The notes beneath the pieces were generated by a model that was not told the origin of the DNA, ran no database searches, and saw only the letters and a list, made by a program, of their open reading frames with translations. From Gentiana macrophylla (taxonomy: Eukaryota > Streptophyta > Magnoliopsida > Gentianales > Gentianaceae), in assembly GCA_026214975.1 (NCBI GenBank), contig CM047810.1:124001-188000 (forward strand): DNA of 64,000 nt, in the 5' to 3' direction. How positions within the stretch are numbered: the first letter of the stretch is position 1; each line of letters begins with the position of its first letter. The translations under genes and the position numbers were made by a program. Positions 32,373-45,110 of this stretch are shown one piece after another.

Positions 32373-33974
32373 TTAGGCATAATATTTGCGCAAATTGTTG
32401 ACGTTCCAGCTTCTGGGAATAGTCCGTCCATTAGCCTCTGCCAGCTGATAAGAGCCTTTCCCATGTACTTTTACCACCTTGTAGAGGCCTTCCCAGTTCG
32501 GGTCTAGCTTCCCTTGGGGCCCTTGACGGCTAACTTCATTTTTCCGTAAAACCAAGTCGCCCACCCTAAAATAGGTGTGTTTTACCTTGAATTATAGTAT
32601 TGAGAGAGCCGTTGTTGGTAGTTTTCCATCCTGATAAAGGCTACGTCTCTCTTCTCCTCAAGGTCGTCTTTTGCATGTCTAAGTTTGCTTTAATGATCTG
32701 TTTGAGAGTACGGCTCGGACCTCGGAGATGGGAGTCCGATTTCAACGGGAATTACAGATTTGCATCCATATGTTAAAGAAAAAGGTGTCTCCCTGGTTGC
32801 CGAATTTGGTGTAGTTTTGTAGGCCCAAAAGATGTTGGGTAGATGCTCAACCAAATTTTCTCCTTCCTCTTCCAACCTCTTTCTCATTCATATCTTTATC
32901 TGCCTATTTGTTTGTTCCACCTCTCCATTCGCCTGAGGGTACCCTACCGAGGTGAAGTGTTGTGTAATGCCCAGTTCGGAACACCATTCTCGCATCGTGC
33001 TATCTTCGAACTGCGTCCCGTTATCGGAGATCAACACTTTTGGGATACCATATCTGCAGACGATGTTTTTCCAAAAGAATTTTCGAATGGCCTTGGCCAT
33101 AATGGTGGTGAGGGGTTCTGCTTCCACCCACTTTGTGATATAATACACAGCAACTACCATAAATCTATTGCTCCCTGGTGCTCGGGGCAAGGGTCCGATG
33201 AGATCTGTTATCCATTGGTCGAAGGGCAATGGGGAAACTATAGTTGTGAGGCCTGATGAGACATATTATAGTGCAGTTGGCATGGCTTACACTTCTGGAC
33301 CAATTCTTGCACATCCTGCTGCATTGTAGGCCAGTAGTAGCCAAAGAGACAACATTTTCGTGCCAAAGTTCGAGCTCTCGGACGGTTTCCACATATCCTC
33401 AAGTGTTTATTCTCGGAGGAGATAGTCTCATTCTTCCTGAGTTGCGCATCTAAGCCATGGGGCAATGAACGGATTTTGGTACAATATATCATTAAATAGG
33501 GAGTACCTGGTTTCTAGGAGCTTTATTTTCCTGGCCTGAGTTCGGTCAATGGGAAGGACTCCTCTCTTCAGATAGGACACAATAGGATCCATCCAAGTCT
33601 CTTTCGAGCACATGTCATTGCTCGTAACTTCTTACCCGCAAATTTGCTCAACCAATACCTTAATGTTATTCTTAAAATTGGATGCCAGTTTTGATAGCGC
33701 GTTTGCCTGCATATTTTGGGATCGAGGAATTTGGTCTATCTGTATCTTTTCGAAATCTTTCCATAACATTTGAACTACGGCTAAGTATCTTTTCATGGGT
33801 TCTTCTTTTGCCTGGTATTCCCCTTTGTCGTGGTTTACGACCAGCTGAGAGTCACTATAAACCTGCAAGTTTTTCGCTCCAAGCTTTATTGCCAACCGTA
33901 GTCCGGTGATCAAAGCTTCATAATCGGATTCGTTGTTCATAGATTGAAGCTGAAGTGTAATGCATAAGGAAATT
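32373..33974 (-). pseudogene. Tat pol, C-terminal part: end of additional RNase H and integrase
   Basis: Read from 33974 downwards. The additional RNase H has NESDYEALITGLRLAIKLGA, then DSQLVVN and IPRSQNMQANALSKLA. The integrase zinc region has YYWPTMQQDVQELVQKCKPC. The integrase core has WITDLIGPLP, VVAVYYITKWVEAEPL, ISDNGTQFED and GYPQANGEVEQTNR (the D, D, E triad). The C-terminal part has GDLVLRKNEVS and GKLDPNWEGLYKV, ending NNLRKYYA-stop at 32373. The parts lie in different frames, so it is inactive. The N-terminal half of pol is at 49719-50930, across the Athila insertion. Confidence 0.9.
33970..33974. repeat. Target site duplication AAATT, left
   Basis: AAATT before the LTR start TGACGTGG; the partner is 49719-49723. 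Confidence 0.9.
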
Positions 33975-35794
33975 TGACGTGGCCTTTCTAGTGCTATTCG
34001 ATCCTTAACCGGCGGTGTATCGAGTCAAATCAGTAGTGCTAGTGTGGTGAGTCGGTGTCGAAACCTCGGGAAACGTATGGTAATTCAGAGTGTGGCTAAA
34101 CACCAGAAGCTATTATTAACTCAATCTAAGTCGCAAATTTTTTTCCTTTCTAGTAACCGTAAAACAGTAAATAAATGCATAAAACTAAAACAGATATATA
34201 TATAGATACATAAATATATATATAAATATATAGAAATACATATATATATATATAGATATAAATATATATAGGTACCAATACAATATATAAGATATAAATA
34301 CTAGTAATATATTAGAAACTAGCCAAGAATATGTCATGAATCAAGTATCTCTTTTAGTAGAAATAGATGTGCTTGATCTTTCCTTATTTTAAGGTGAATC
34401 AATTATATATGAACCGGTGTACTCTAAACTAGACAACTCCTCCTCACACGGCGTATGAAATTGTCATATGTCAAATTGTCAATAGTTCAATCTCCACAAC
34501 CGCCCCATGCTAATCTCGGTTAGTCCGAGCAGTGCAGTACAAATCTACCCCGGATAAAAGAGGTTATTCCGTTTGTCCAGACGGCCGATGTTATTCAAAA
34601 GGCTCCGGTTGTCGCGGATCGATTTAACTTTCCGGTGTTAGTTTCAATTAAACCGTTGATTTTAACATTATTACGATCTTGAGCACAAATTTAATAAGAT
34701 TAATCTTTCCCAAGACAAATCGCTTCGGGTAGGAAATAGGATTCCGTTGTCACGTTTTCACTCGGCCATTTTACCCTCCGGTTTTTCTATCCTTTATCTC
34801 ATATCCTAACTTCTCCGAGTCGGGTTCATCGTTAGGTTATATGTTGCGATTCATCTTGGTTAATTACGTCAATCCGAATATTATCAATACGTTGCAAGAT
34901 TGAAAAAGATTCATTATAATCGATTTTAATTCAATTTTAACATAGTCATCATCTATTTCCTAAAAAGATAAACTAATTCAATTTCATATCTTGGCTAGAT
35001 ATAGAGTTAGCCTAATATCATTATAACTAATATATAGATACTAATAACAACAAACAAACATAAATACATTAAAAGTTACAGATTACAATTGTAGTGTCGA
35101 ATTGTATTCTCGGAAATAGCAACTCATTTAGCAACAACAAACCTTTATAAACCTTCTAAGTACTAAAACGATACTTATACTACATTATTATTTTGTGAGT
35201 GTCGTTTACGGTATTTCTGAGAACTACAAACTAGATTAAGATAATATATATATATATATAGAAGTGATATATATATATTGGTACAACTCCATCAAGTCGC
35301 AAATGAGGAATATTTATAGAGTGCATCACAAGGCCGGCGGGCGCGGTAGTACGGCGGGGCGGTGTAGTACCGGCGCGGGCGGGCGGTGTAAGTATCGGGC
35401 GGGCCGCGCGGCCGGTGTATACAAGCGGCGGGCGGTGCTCTGATGGAAATTCTCTCTGACGGTGCCCACGTATCTTTGGTGGCGAGAGATTCGGCTCGGG
35501 CCGGGTTTTTCGGTTCGGGCCGGATCTTGAAAAATATCTTTCTTCCGTTTCTTCTTGTTTTCGGGTTTTAATTCTTGATTTTCCATCACACGCACTCAAA
35601 CGATCAAAAACACGAGCCACGGTAATTTTGATCATAAAAACTATAAGTTTTACTAAAATTATAACGATAATATCTATTTATAATGATTTTGATTTTTATG
35701 TGTTTTTAGATATATATTTATAGAATTTATACGATATTATCGTAAATACGATATAAAAAGTCATATAATATGGTTATATTTTTATCATACATCA
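33975..35794 (-). repeat. 3' LTR of the Athila-like element
   Basis: TGACGTGGCC...CATACATCA, 1820 bp, with a TATA-like TCTATAAATA at 35311-35320 on the minus strand. It is highly similar to the 5' LTR at 47647-49718 except for many tiny indels and a GC-rich GGCGGGC-repeat segment (35331-35440) in place of a longer segment in the other LTR. Confidence 0.95.
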
Positions 35795-35812
35795 ACTACT
35801 CCCCACTTAGCT
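35795..35812 (-). promoter_or_regulatory. Polypurine tract of the Athila-like element
   Basis: AAGCTAAGTGGGGAGTAGT on the minus strand, directly before the 3' LTR. The same sequence with small changes precedes the 3' LTR of the element at 50931. Confidence 0.85.
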
Positions 35813-37359
35813 TTTGATCGTCTCTGAAAGCAAATAAGCGATAATATATAAATTTGTTATAATGCAAACAATATAGTTCTTCTAAACTAAATTTCTAACT
35901 TAGTAACTTATCTTTGTCAACATTATAATCATATTAATTTTATCTATCTAAGATTATTAAAAAAAAATAAAAGTGTATATAACTTAATAAATTAGTTATA
36001 AAATATTATCTAAATGAAATTCTACATGAATTACTTAATAACTATAAAATAAAATACTTAGAATAACTTTGTAATCGCTTAATGTATGAAATTTCGGAAT
36101 CAAGGACTAAGTCAAGTAGTTGGCAAAATGGCTTAAAACGTTCGTGCTCGTGGTGTTTGGCTAATCGAAAGGATAACAAAGGGAAATCAAAAGAAAATAG
36201 AGGCAAGTAAATGCGTGCTTACCTTCAACTTTTGATCAAAAATACCTTGATCAAGAATAACCTCGACCTTTGTTTTTTTTTTTTTTAATAACAACAAACA
36301 AACATATCCGAACTCATTACGTAATCGACTATCTTTCAAGTGTCATGAGGTGAGTACGGATACATCATCACTTAATTATTCCAACTTTTTCTTTTCTAGA
36401 GAATAACACTTTTCGAAAGCAGTTGCCTTCCGAATAATATTTATTCCAATCTCAAGCATATACCATTATTGAATTTTGATGTCGTCACCGCTATCCATAA
36501 GTACATACTAAACTTGCGGGATTTCAAGGAAATGTAGACCAATTTAAGTTAATGGTCGGTTATATCTAGTTAATCATAATGGCTAATTTCGAGTGAGGTC
36601 TTGATCACTCTGCAAAAATTTGAGGTGAGGACAAAATTGGAAATTACGTTCGGGTAGGCTTATTTGGCCATAGTTAGTCAAAGTAATGCCAAAAATCTCA
36701 TCATTCCTAATCCGATTCCAAATTCATACTTGTCTTGAAAAGAAAATCATTCTAAAATTTTATTATAATTAAAAGTAACTTTTGTCTAATTTCATAAAAA
36801 AATAATATTTCATACTATTTATCTTGGTATACATACTTAAAATCTTGATAAAAATCTATCATAAATATAAATAATATAGAAATAATATATTGAGATTACT
36901 TTACTTAATTAAAAATTTATTCTATCCAAATATATCATTTTTATTATAATGTTTATATATTATTTCGTTTATTTCCTTAAGATTGATTAAACTAAGTGCA
37001 TCATTAATTGATATATTAAATTCATTTTATTTACTAACCAATATCTACTCCCACTTACGAATTGGCATCGTCTCGATGTGTAATGAGTAGTAAAAGTTAG
37101 TTTAGGAAATAAAATAAATTTTATAACGGGTGAATATTGTTACGTGTCATATAGATTAGCGTTTATATAATATAGCATATTAAAAACACAAACAAATATA
37201 TTACAATATTAAAAAGTACAAGTTAACTACTAAATACTACTATAAACTAAAAAAGCTGAAACTAAGTTAATCTAAGTTATGATTAAACTAATTTATTCTA
37301 AGTTAATTTATTCTACCATTATTATTACCTTTGATATTCCTTACAACCATCATAACTAT
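35813..37359 (-). other. AT-rich 3' non-coding region of the Athila-like element
   Basis: No open frame of note. Very AT-rich with short poly(T) and poly(A) tracts. Long non-coding stretches before the 3' LTR are usual in Athila elements. Confidence 0.6.
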
Positions 37360-38253
37360 CTAATTTTCTCCACTTGAAGATCCTCCCGAATATCATTGGT
37401 AGTAGCCACTACCGAGGAAGGCGGTGGAAAGTACTAAATCTGTCGCTCTTTCCGGTACCCTAGCCAAACGAACACTTATTCGGAAATCAGCCATGCAAAA
37501 GGCATAGGTGACGGATCGATCTGCTTCCAAATGCAAAACTAACGTTGCTTTGCTTCAATCAATATTCCCCAATCTATAACAAATTTCTTTCGTTATAGCA
37601 TACAATGATAACAATTCATCATCAACGATTTCCGAGAAATCATCAGTTGGATAAACTCGTGAATTGATGAAAGCGTTTCGAGTTCTCAAATGGGGAAGTA
37701 AAGCGGCGGTGGAGACATCTCATCCCTATCATAATGTTGGAATAAAACTTGATAAGATTCGAACATTTGTTAATAAATCCTTGGTGCGGTATCAAGTCTC
37801 CACCGATACTCATAATGACTAGAGGGTGATGTTTGGGTGGTGGTATTTGAAAATTTTGATTGATTATGGTAGAAGTAAAGGAACAACAGTACCTCTAATG
37901 GTAGCATGTTTATGCGACTCTACAGTACTAGCCTCTGCAAGTACCGAGTAAAACTCTCTTACCATTGTAACATTAATTCTTCCCACAGGCATACGGCAAA
38001 AATAATCCCACCCATCTGCGTCCATTCTTATGAATGCCCAAGTATCCACTTTTCGAAAATTTAGACCTCTTTCAACCAAAGACCGGTGATTGGTTGAAAT
38101 TACTCAAAAAAGGGTTTGGATTTGATTCATTCATATAATTGTAAGGAATGGGGTGGAAAAAGCGGATAATCACGAATTAGGAGTCACGGAGTTTGGGGTA
38201 TCTGGAGGAGAATAAGCGTTAACTAACGAATGATCGGACATTTTATACGGAAT
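37360..38253 (-). pseudogene. Second extra ORF with 'putative plant transposon protein' domain
   Basis: Starts MSDHSLVNAYSPPDTP at 38253 and is readable in pieces to about 37370. The best segment (37864-38079) has VERGLNFRKVDTWAF, then GWDYFCRMPVGRINVTMVRE, FYSVLAEAS and ATIRGTVVP. This is the pattern of the plant retroelement-linked domain (GW..FC, a V.EFY core, then V.G..V), often found downstream of Athila pol. A frame further on encodes EADRSVTYAFCMADFRISVR. Its function is unknown. The block INVTMV.EFYS matches the neighbouring ORF at 38645-40219, which suggests a duplicated or recombined module. Confidence 0.6.
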
Positions 38254-38644
38254 AAATAAGAAAGCGAGAGACTTAAGAGGTGAATTGGCAAGTTGAGGAG
38301 TGAGCCCTCTGTTTCCTTTATAGAAGTGCCGAAATAGATAAGAAACAACTGAATGAGGTCGGTAGAACACCGGACCGGCGCGGGCAGTCTTGATGCAGCG
38401 CGGGCGGTGCTACTGATCTTTCGGTCACAAATTTTTCATTTCGAGGATGTTCTATCAGGTTTATTCGGTGTGAATGTATGTAATTTTATCTAAAAGCAGG
38501 GTGGAAAATTCTAATAATACGAAACAACGAAAAAACGTAAAGCGCGCGTAGTGTACTAACCACACAGAGTACATCAAATTGTCTAAATAAAAATCAAACC
38601 AAAGTATATCGTCATACATCGTAAAATAGGAAAAGTTTACTTAA

Positions 38645-40219
38645 CTACTCATCTCCATCATAATCCTCATCTTCGTCATAAGATGAGTCAAAATGAGCCG
38701 AAAAAGATCCAAACATACTAGAAGTAAAATCAGCCCTAGAGAGGTGAGTCGTACTAAAATCATAGTTAAACTGTTGTGGATCCACCGGCGTAGAAGCTTG
38801 AAATGTAGCCTGAGTTTGCCTCGTCGTCATCGTCACCGAACCTTCCAATCCAAACGAGGCGAGACACTCGTTGTCACATCTACGCACTCTTTGAAGTTAC
38901 TCCTCCCATTGCCCATGGATGCATCAAGCGAACTGTAAACATACTACCCATCCTACTGGATGACGGCATATAGTCCTGGAATAAAGCGGTGGTGGAGCAG
39001 GTGGAATCAATCGGCATAGTATATGGGTCGGTGACTCGAGGATAACGTGTAGAAATCTCTGCATATCTGGTTCTATTGCACCTTTGATGAAAGCTCTGTG
39101 ACCTCTTTGGCCAATCCTAAGATCTTGACCCACTTTCTATTTTGTTCACAAGCTAAGGCTATATTAGCATCGGTTCTAGCTGAGCTTGAATCATATCTTT
39201 GAAACATAGCCTCTACTTGGCTATTACGGCCTGCAAGTGGCTGCTGGTGAGGTGATTGCCTAGGAACTTGAGATGTATGAATAGGAGATGCATTTGTGGT
39301 GGTTGTTGATGTTCTTTGGCGGTTAGGATTATTGTAGTTGATTCTACCGAGCAAAGCGATTAGTTTCGACCGATAAGTGGAGCAAAAGGTGACATAATCC
39401 TATCGAGGGTAATCTTTGGTACTTCCCAGAAGATCACACAAGGCGTAAATAAGACTAGGAGCAGCGGACGTCCTCCTCGAGTTCTATTCTTTACAAAATC
39501 ACATGCCTTGGTAAAAATTAACTTCCTAGATTTATTGGAATGTCATGCACCATAGCCAGGCCAAAACAATATCCTCACGACCATAAGCACGAGAGATGAG
39601 TCGAAGGATTAACATTATATCCTATAAATTGCTTGATAGCCCTGATGTCCCTTATACACTTGTCCATAAGGAAACCTATTATCCTTCCAAAGCTATTTGT
39701 GGAATCAAAGCGACTGAGCTTCAAATGATTTAGCTAGTAGTCTACAGGTAGGTCTAAATTCCAAGCAGTCGATAATCATCATCCTCAAGTATCTCGGGTA
39801 ACCCATAAAAAGAATTTATCACGACGAGATTGAAGGAGACATTAAGCTGTCTAAGAGGGATATTTTCTAGATCATCAAGAGTAGCCCTATCATATGTAGA
39901 TAAAAGCAGAATAAAATTTGGCTACCATTGTGACATTTATGTTATTAGTGCGTTCCATCGCAATTTCCATCCATTCCCTATCTTGGAAGATTTTTTCACT
40001 TCTTCTCCTAAGCGGTCAAAATCCATACCACGTCTAAAGTGACTCCCGCACTTCACTTGAAAAATCCATCATAGGCATTTTTAGCTTCCATACTAGCGGT
40101 TTTTTCAAAAGAAAGCGGCTTCTTCAAGTTCGATTAAGGGTCGCGGTTCATGAACTGGTACTACTCTGAGGTTATCGGTTTTCTTTTCTTAGAGCTTCTC
40201 CTAGATGATGAGGCCATCT
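38645..40219 (-). pseudogene. First extra ORF with 'putative plant transposon protein' domain
   Basis: The minus strand starts MASSSRRSS at 40219, then KPLSFEKTASMEAKNAYDGF. It then reads WMEIAMERTNNINVTMVAKF and YSAF (about 39905-39970), then YDRATLDDLENIPLRQLNVS and FYGLPEILEDDD. The C-terminal part has LGRINYNNPNRQRTS with a Thr/Ser/Pro-rich stretch (39073-39354) and an acidic end DSSYDEDEDYDGDE before a stop at 38645. It occupies the env position of Athila elements. Several stops interrupt it. Confidence 0.6.
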
Positions 40220-41590
40220 ACGATATTGGTATGACAAAATAACAACCAAAACAACAACAAACAACAAACACAAACAAGTACTTAGACCAAATTATAGGAA
40301 AAAATTAAAATTAAAATTAAAAGCTTGATAAAAATTGAAATGATTGATATATATATATATATAGTTACCGTAGAGAGCTAGAAAGAGTAGATAGTTGCCG
40401 GAATAAATGGTGTTGCCGCCGAAAATGTGTTGAAAAAGAGGAGCTTTGCTTGAAAAATCTATCCTTTTATGCCATGGTGATGAATTTGTGGAGTGGAATA
40501 GAATTAAGAAGATGATTAATTGAGTAATTTGGGATAGAAAATTTGGTGAAAAGTGATGAAATTTTTGAAGAGGGGAAAATGGTTGGGGGTCGGCCTCTTT
40601 GGTGGAGGAAATGAGGAAGATGAAGATGAAAGTGTGATATTTTTAGGTTATAAAGCTAATGAATCGAATCGAACTCCTATCGACTCGAATCGTTAGTAAT
40701 TACTCGATTCTCCTTTCTCTTTTTTTTTGTGTGTAATAATTTAGATTGTATCATAAAATATTTTTATAAAATCATAAAATTATTTAATGATAAAATAAAT
40801 TATTACGATTTTTATAAAAGCTTTTTAAAGAAAATATTTTTGGTATGATAAATTTTAATTCTATCATATAAACCATATATGATATAATAATAAGTTTATC
40901 ATAAAATTTTCATGACATTTTTGAAAAATAAAATAAAGATTAAAATTTAATCTAATTCTACTCCTATCATCCTTAAATCTTGAGATTTCTATAATAACGG
41001 TCCATCAACCTAATTCTAGAAATGATGCGTTTGAATTCTCTCTTTGTTGTCCATCGGGATTTTAGGATAACCACCAAGTCGTTCCCATCTTAATTACATT
41101 CAAACATTCATCCACGAGATTTGGTTGTCTTTGTCCCACATTTTCCATTATGTTCACTTTTGCCACAAATTCTACATCTCTTTAGAAATCTTGCCCTTCT
41201 CTTTATAGCACTTCTTGAATTTCCATTACAAATATCTCTTTCTCGATTTCGCAGTATTAGTTCCTTGTTCAAAGTTAGAAACTAAGGCTTCTATTCTAAA
41301 GGCAACATCTTTATCTAAACCTAATTTTAAAAGTAAAATAAAAACTTCTATTCTATCTATAAAAGGCATTCCAGTTCTTTTACGCTCTATCCGGTAAAAG
41401 AGCTAAACTACTTAAATTGCATATTAAAAAGTGAATTTAGAAAGATAGTACCCGTAATCGGTTGAGTTTAGAATTCTCGCTTCGTTAATCCGTTGGAGGG
41501 TCGTTAAGCAATAATATTTCTTCTTTTGAGGTATCCTTGATCGCCACGAATAATTTTACCTGTGACCATTGGCTATAAAAGTTGTTTTCC
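40220..41590 (-). other. Spacer between integrase and the extra ORFs
   Basis: AT-rich, with a TA microsatellite at about 40347-40362. No convincing coding sequence. Confidence 0.5.
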
Positions 41591-44080
41591 ATCGATCGGT
41601 TCAATGACTCAGGACTTATAGACTTTAGTTACGTCGTAGGGACACGTCCATCTAGATTTAAGTTTTCTGGAAACAACTTTAAACGTGAATTGTACAAAAG
41701 TACTCGATCACCTACATGGAACTCACGATTATAGATTTTCTTATCATGGAAAGCTTTATGCGTTTTTGTAGATTCGAGCATTTTCATAAGAATCAGTCGA
41801 AACTTCTCGATTACATTAATGAAGTAATCTATGATCACCAACACTTTAGGATCAAAATTTAGGAATTTAATAGCCCATAAAGCTCGGTGTTCTAATTCAA
41901 CGAGGAGATGACAAGATTTACAAAAACTAATTTATACGGAGAACAACCAATTGGTGTTTTAAAAGTCACATTCTATATGCCCATAATGCATCATCTAGTC
42001 TTTACGCCCGGCTTCTACGATTTGAGTCCTTTGTTTTCTCCACGATTCTTTTAATTTCTCTATTAGACACCTCTACTTGTCCACTAGTTTGCGGATGATA
42101 GGGTGTTCTAGCTTATGAGTTACACCATATTTCTCAATTATCTTAGTAAATGGTCGGTTGCAAAAATGTGAACCCCTATCACTAATGATAGCCCTCGGAG
42201 TGCCATATCTTGTAAATATATTCTTTTAAGGAACCTTAACACAACCTTGGTATCGCTAGTGGGAAGAGCTTCACTTTTCTACCCATTTCGAGACATAATC
42301 GACCATTACAAGAATAAATCTTTTTCCAAACGATATAGGGAAAGGTCCCATGAAATCTATACCCCATACATCAAATAATTCACATTCTAAAATCGGTTGC
42401 ATAGGCATTTCATGTTTTTCGATATATTTCCCATTTTTGACATGATTTATAAGATTTTACATATTTATACGCATCTTTATATAGTGTAGGCCAATAAAAA
42501 CCACATTGTAAAACTTTGAAAGCGATTTTCCATCCTCCATGATGACCTCCTCGCCTCACGATCATGATGAGCGATAAAACACTTAAAATTTCATTATCAG
42601 GAATACATTTTACGATTATTCCATCCGAGCATCTTCGGAAAAGATCCGGTTTCTCCCAATAGTAAAACTTTAAGTCATAAAAGAATTTCTTTTCTTTGCG
42701 CAAGTCCAATGAGACGGGATGTAATTGAGTTAGATAGTTAACAATTTTCCCAAACCATGGTGAATTTTCTTTTAATGGTATTCTATCTTTTAATAATTGC
42801 ATGGTTAAGGGAGTATCGATCCTAAAAGTTGTTCATCCGGAAATGAATCTCAGTATTTCATTTCCTCTTCCTTCATCATTTTCCATTCTACTTAGATGAT
42901 CCTGCTACTACATTTTCACTTCCTTTTTTATCCTTGATTTCTATATCAAATTCTTGAAGTAATGAATCCATCTAAGAAGTCGTGGTTTAGCATCTTTCTT
43001 CTTTAATGAGATACTTCAAGGTCGAAATGGTCTCGTATAAATAATAACCTTAGATCCGACAATATATGATCTAAACTTTTCTAAGGCAAAGATTACACCA
43101 ACAGCTTCTTTCTATGTAGTTGCATAATTGAGTTGAGTCTGCGTTTAGAGTGTGAGATGCATAGTAGATTGCCTTGATTACTTTGTTATGTCGTTGACCT
43201 AAGACACTCCTACACTAAATCACTTGCATCACACATAATTTCAAATGGTAAATCCTAACTGGTGCTACGAAGATCGTGCGATGAGTCAACTTCGCTTTTG
43301 TGGTCCGAAATGCTTCCATACATTTATCATCAAAGTTAAATAGTACTTCCTTTTCAAGCAAATGACTTAGAGGTTTTGCTATTTTTGAGAAATCTGCAAT
43401 AAATCTCTATAAAATCCAAAGATGTCCGAGAAATCCTCTCAAAGTTCTTAGATTGGTGGTGGAGGTAACTTTTCAATTACTTCGACTTTAGCTTTATCTA
43501 CTTCGATACCTACTTTGTAGATTCTATGACCTAGAACAATTCCTTCCGATACCATTAAGTGACATTTTTCCCGTTTAATACTAAATTGGTATCTTCACGC
43601 GTTGTAACACTCGCTCTAAGTGTGATAAACATTCATCGAAAGAATCTCCATAAACACTAAAGTCATCCATAAAGATTTCTAAGAATTTCGACCATGTCGT
43701 AAAATATTGCCATCATACATCATTTGAAATGTAGTGGTGCATTACATAAACCAAATGGCATTCGTTTATAAGCAAAAGTTCCATACGGACAAGTGAAAGT
43801 GGTTTTTTCTATATCTCGTTGCAATGAATATCTCGTAAATATCCGAATCGCCATCTAAGAAGCAAGAGTATTTATGTCCACTTAATCGTTCCAACATTTG
43901 TACGATGAATGGAAGTGGATGATGATCTTTCTTAGTATGTTCATTCAGTTTTCTAAAATCAATACACATTCGATATCTGTAATTTCCCTTGTCGGAATCC
44001 ATTCATTTTTATCATTTTCTTTTATCGTGAAACCTCCTTTCTTTGGTACCACTTGAGTTGGACTCACCCATTCACTATCC
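41591..44080 (-). pseudogene. Athila pol: reverse transcriptase, RNase H, integrase
   Basis: Read downwards from 44080. RT has CIDFRKLNEHTKKDHHPLPF (about 43895-43990) and FMDDFSVYGDSFDECL (about 43630-43680), where FMDD replaces the usual YVDD, as in other Athila elements. A partial connection/RNase H follows at 43100-43460. The integrase zinc region has GGHHGGWK, then [20 protein letters not shown] and CQKW (42410-42560). The core has [26 protein letters not shown] and GVTHKL (about 42100-42340). The C-terminal part has DKKIYNREFHVGDRVLLYNS, then RLKLFP (41629-41844). There are many frameshifts. Confidence 0.9.
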
Positions 44081-45110
44081 GATATGGGAAAGATTATCCC
44101 CATTTCTAATAGCTTAATGACCTCTTTCTTAACAATGGATTGTAAATTTGGGTTGAGGCGGCGTTATGGCTGAATACAAGGTTTAGCTCCTCATTTAGGA
44201 TGATCTTATGAACGCATATCTCGGGGCTAATTCCTTGAATATCCGCTTACTTTGTCCATCCAAATGCTTTCTTATGATTTCTTAACATTCTAAGTAATTG
44301 ATCTTCATGCTCATTAGTTAAGGTTGATGAAATAATAATCGGTAGTAAATTATCGTTTCAAGAAAAGCATACTTAAGATTTATAGGAAGTTGTTTCAATT
44401 GCATTTCTTGGTGGATCTTCTATGAAGGTTTTAGAACCTGGTCCTTCTAGTTCTAATTCCAAATACTTATGCCACGGATGTTTAGAAAACGACCCCTTAT
44501 CAAGATAAAGGATCACTTCTTTTATTTTGAAGATCATTTTCATCTTCTTTATAGATAGATAATGTTAAACATTCCTCTAGCTTATCTTCATAATCTTGCA
44601 ATTGGTCATCACAGTGTAGATATCTCATCTATAAATGAACATGATTCGTGATTTGTATGGATGATTCATAGCTTTGAAGATATTGAAGGAAACTTCATCT
44701 TCATTAACTCTTAGTATCGATTCTCCTTTTGAACATCGATTAATGTTCTTCCCGTAGCTAGAAATGGACGACCTAGAATAATTGGCGCTGAATATCCTTC
44801 TTCCATTTCCATTATTACAAAGTCCACTGGAAAGTAAAATTTGTCTACTTTAACCAACACGCCCTCGATGATTCCCTTAGGATGTTTAATTGATCTATCT
44901 TCCATCCGAAGGGTCATTTCGATTTGTAAGCTCTCCTATGCCTAGTTTCTTATAATCCCTCATAAGACATGAGATTTATACTTGCTCCAAGATCACATAG
45001 TACTTTCTTAAGCAGTAAATCCTCCAATCTCACAAGAGGATTGTAAAACTACCAGGATCTTTAAGTTTATGAGGCAACTTATGTTGAAGTATTGCAGAGC
45101 ATTCTTCATT
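44081..45110 (-). pseudogene. Athila protease and linker to RT
   Basis: The active-site block LCDLGASINLMSYEGL lies at about 44950-45000, with DLG where most aspartic proteases have DSG or DTG; DLG is known in Athila. The flap and C-terminal part are open at 44711-44917: IKHPKGIIEGVLVKVDKFYF, then PVDFVIMEMEE and APIILGRPFLATGRTLIDVQ. The linker to RT is fragmented. Confidence 0.85.
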
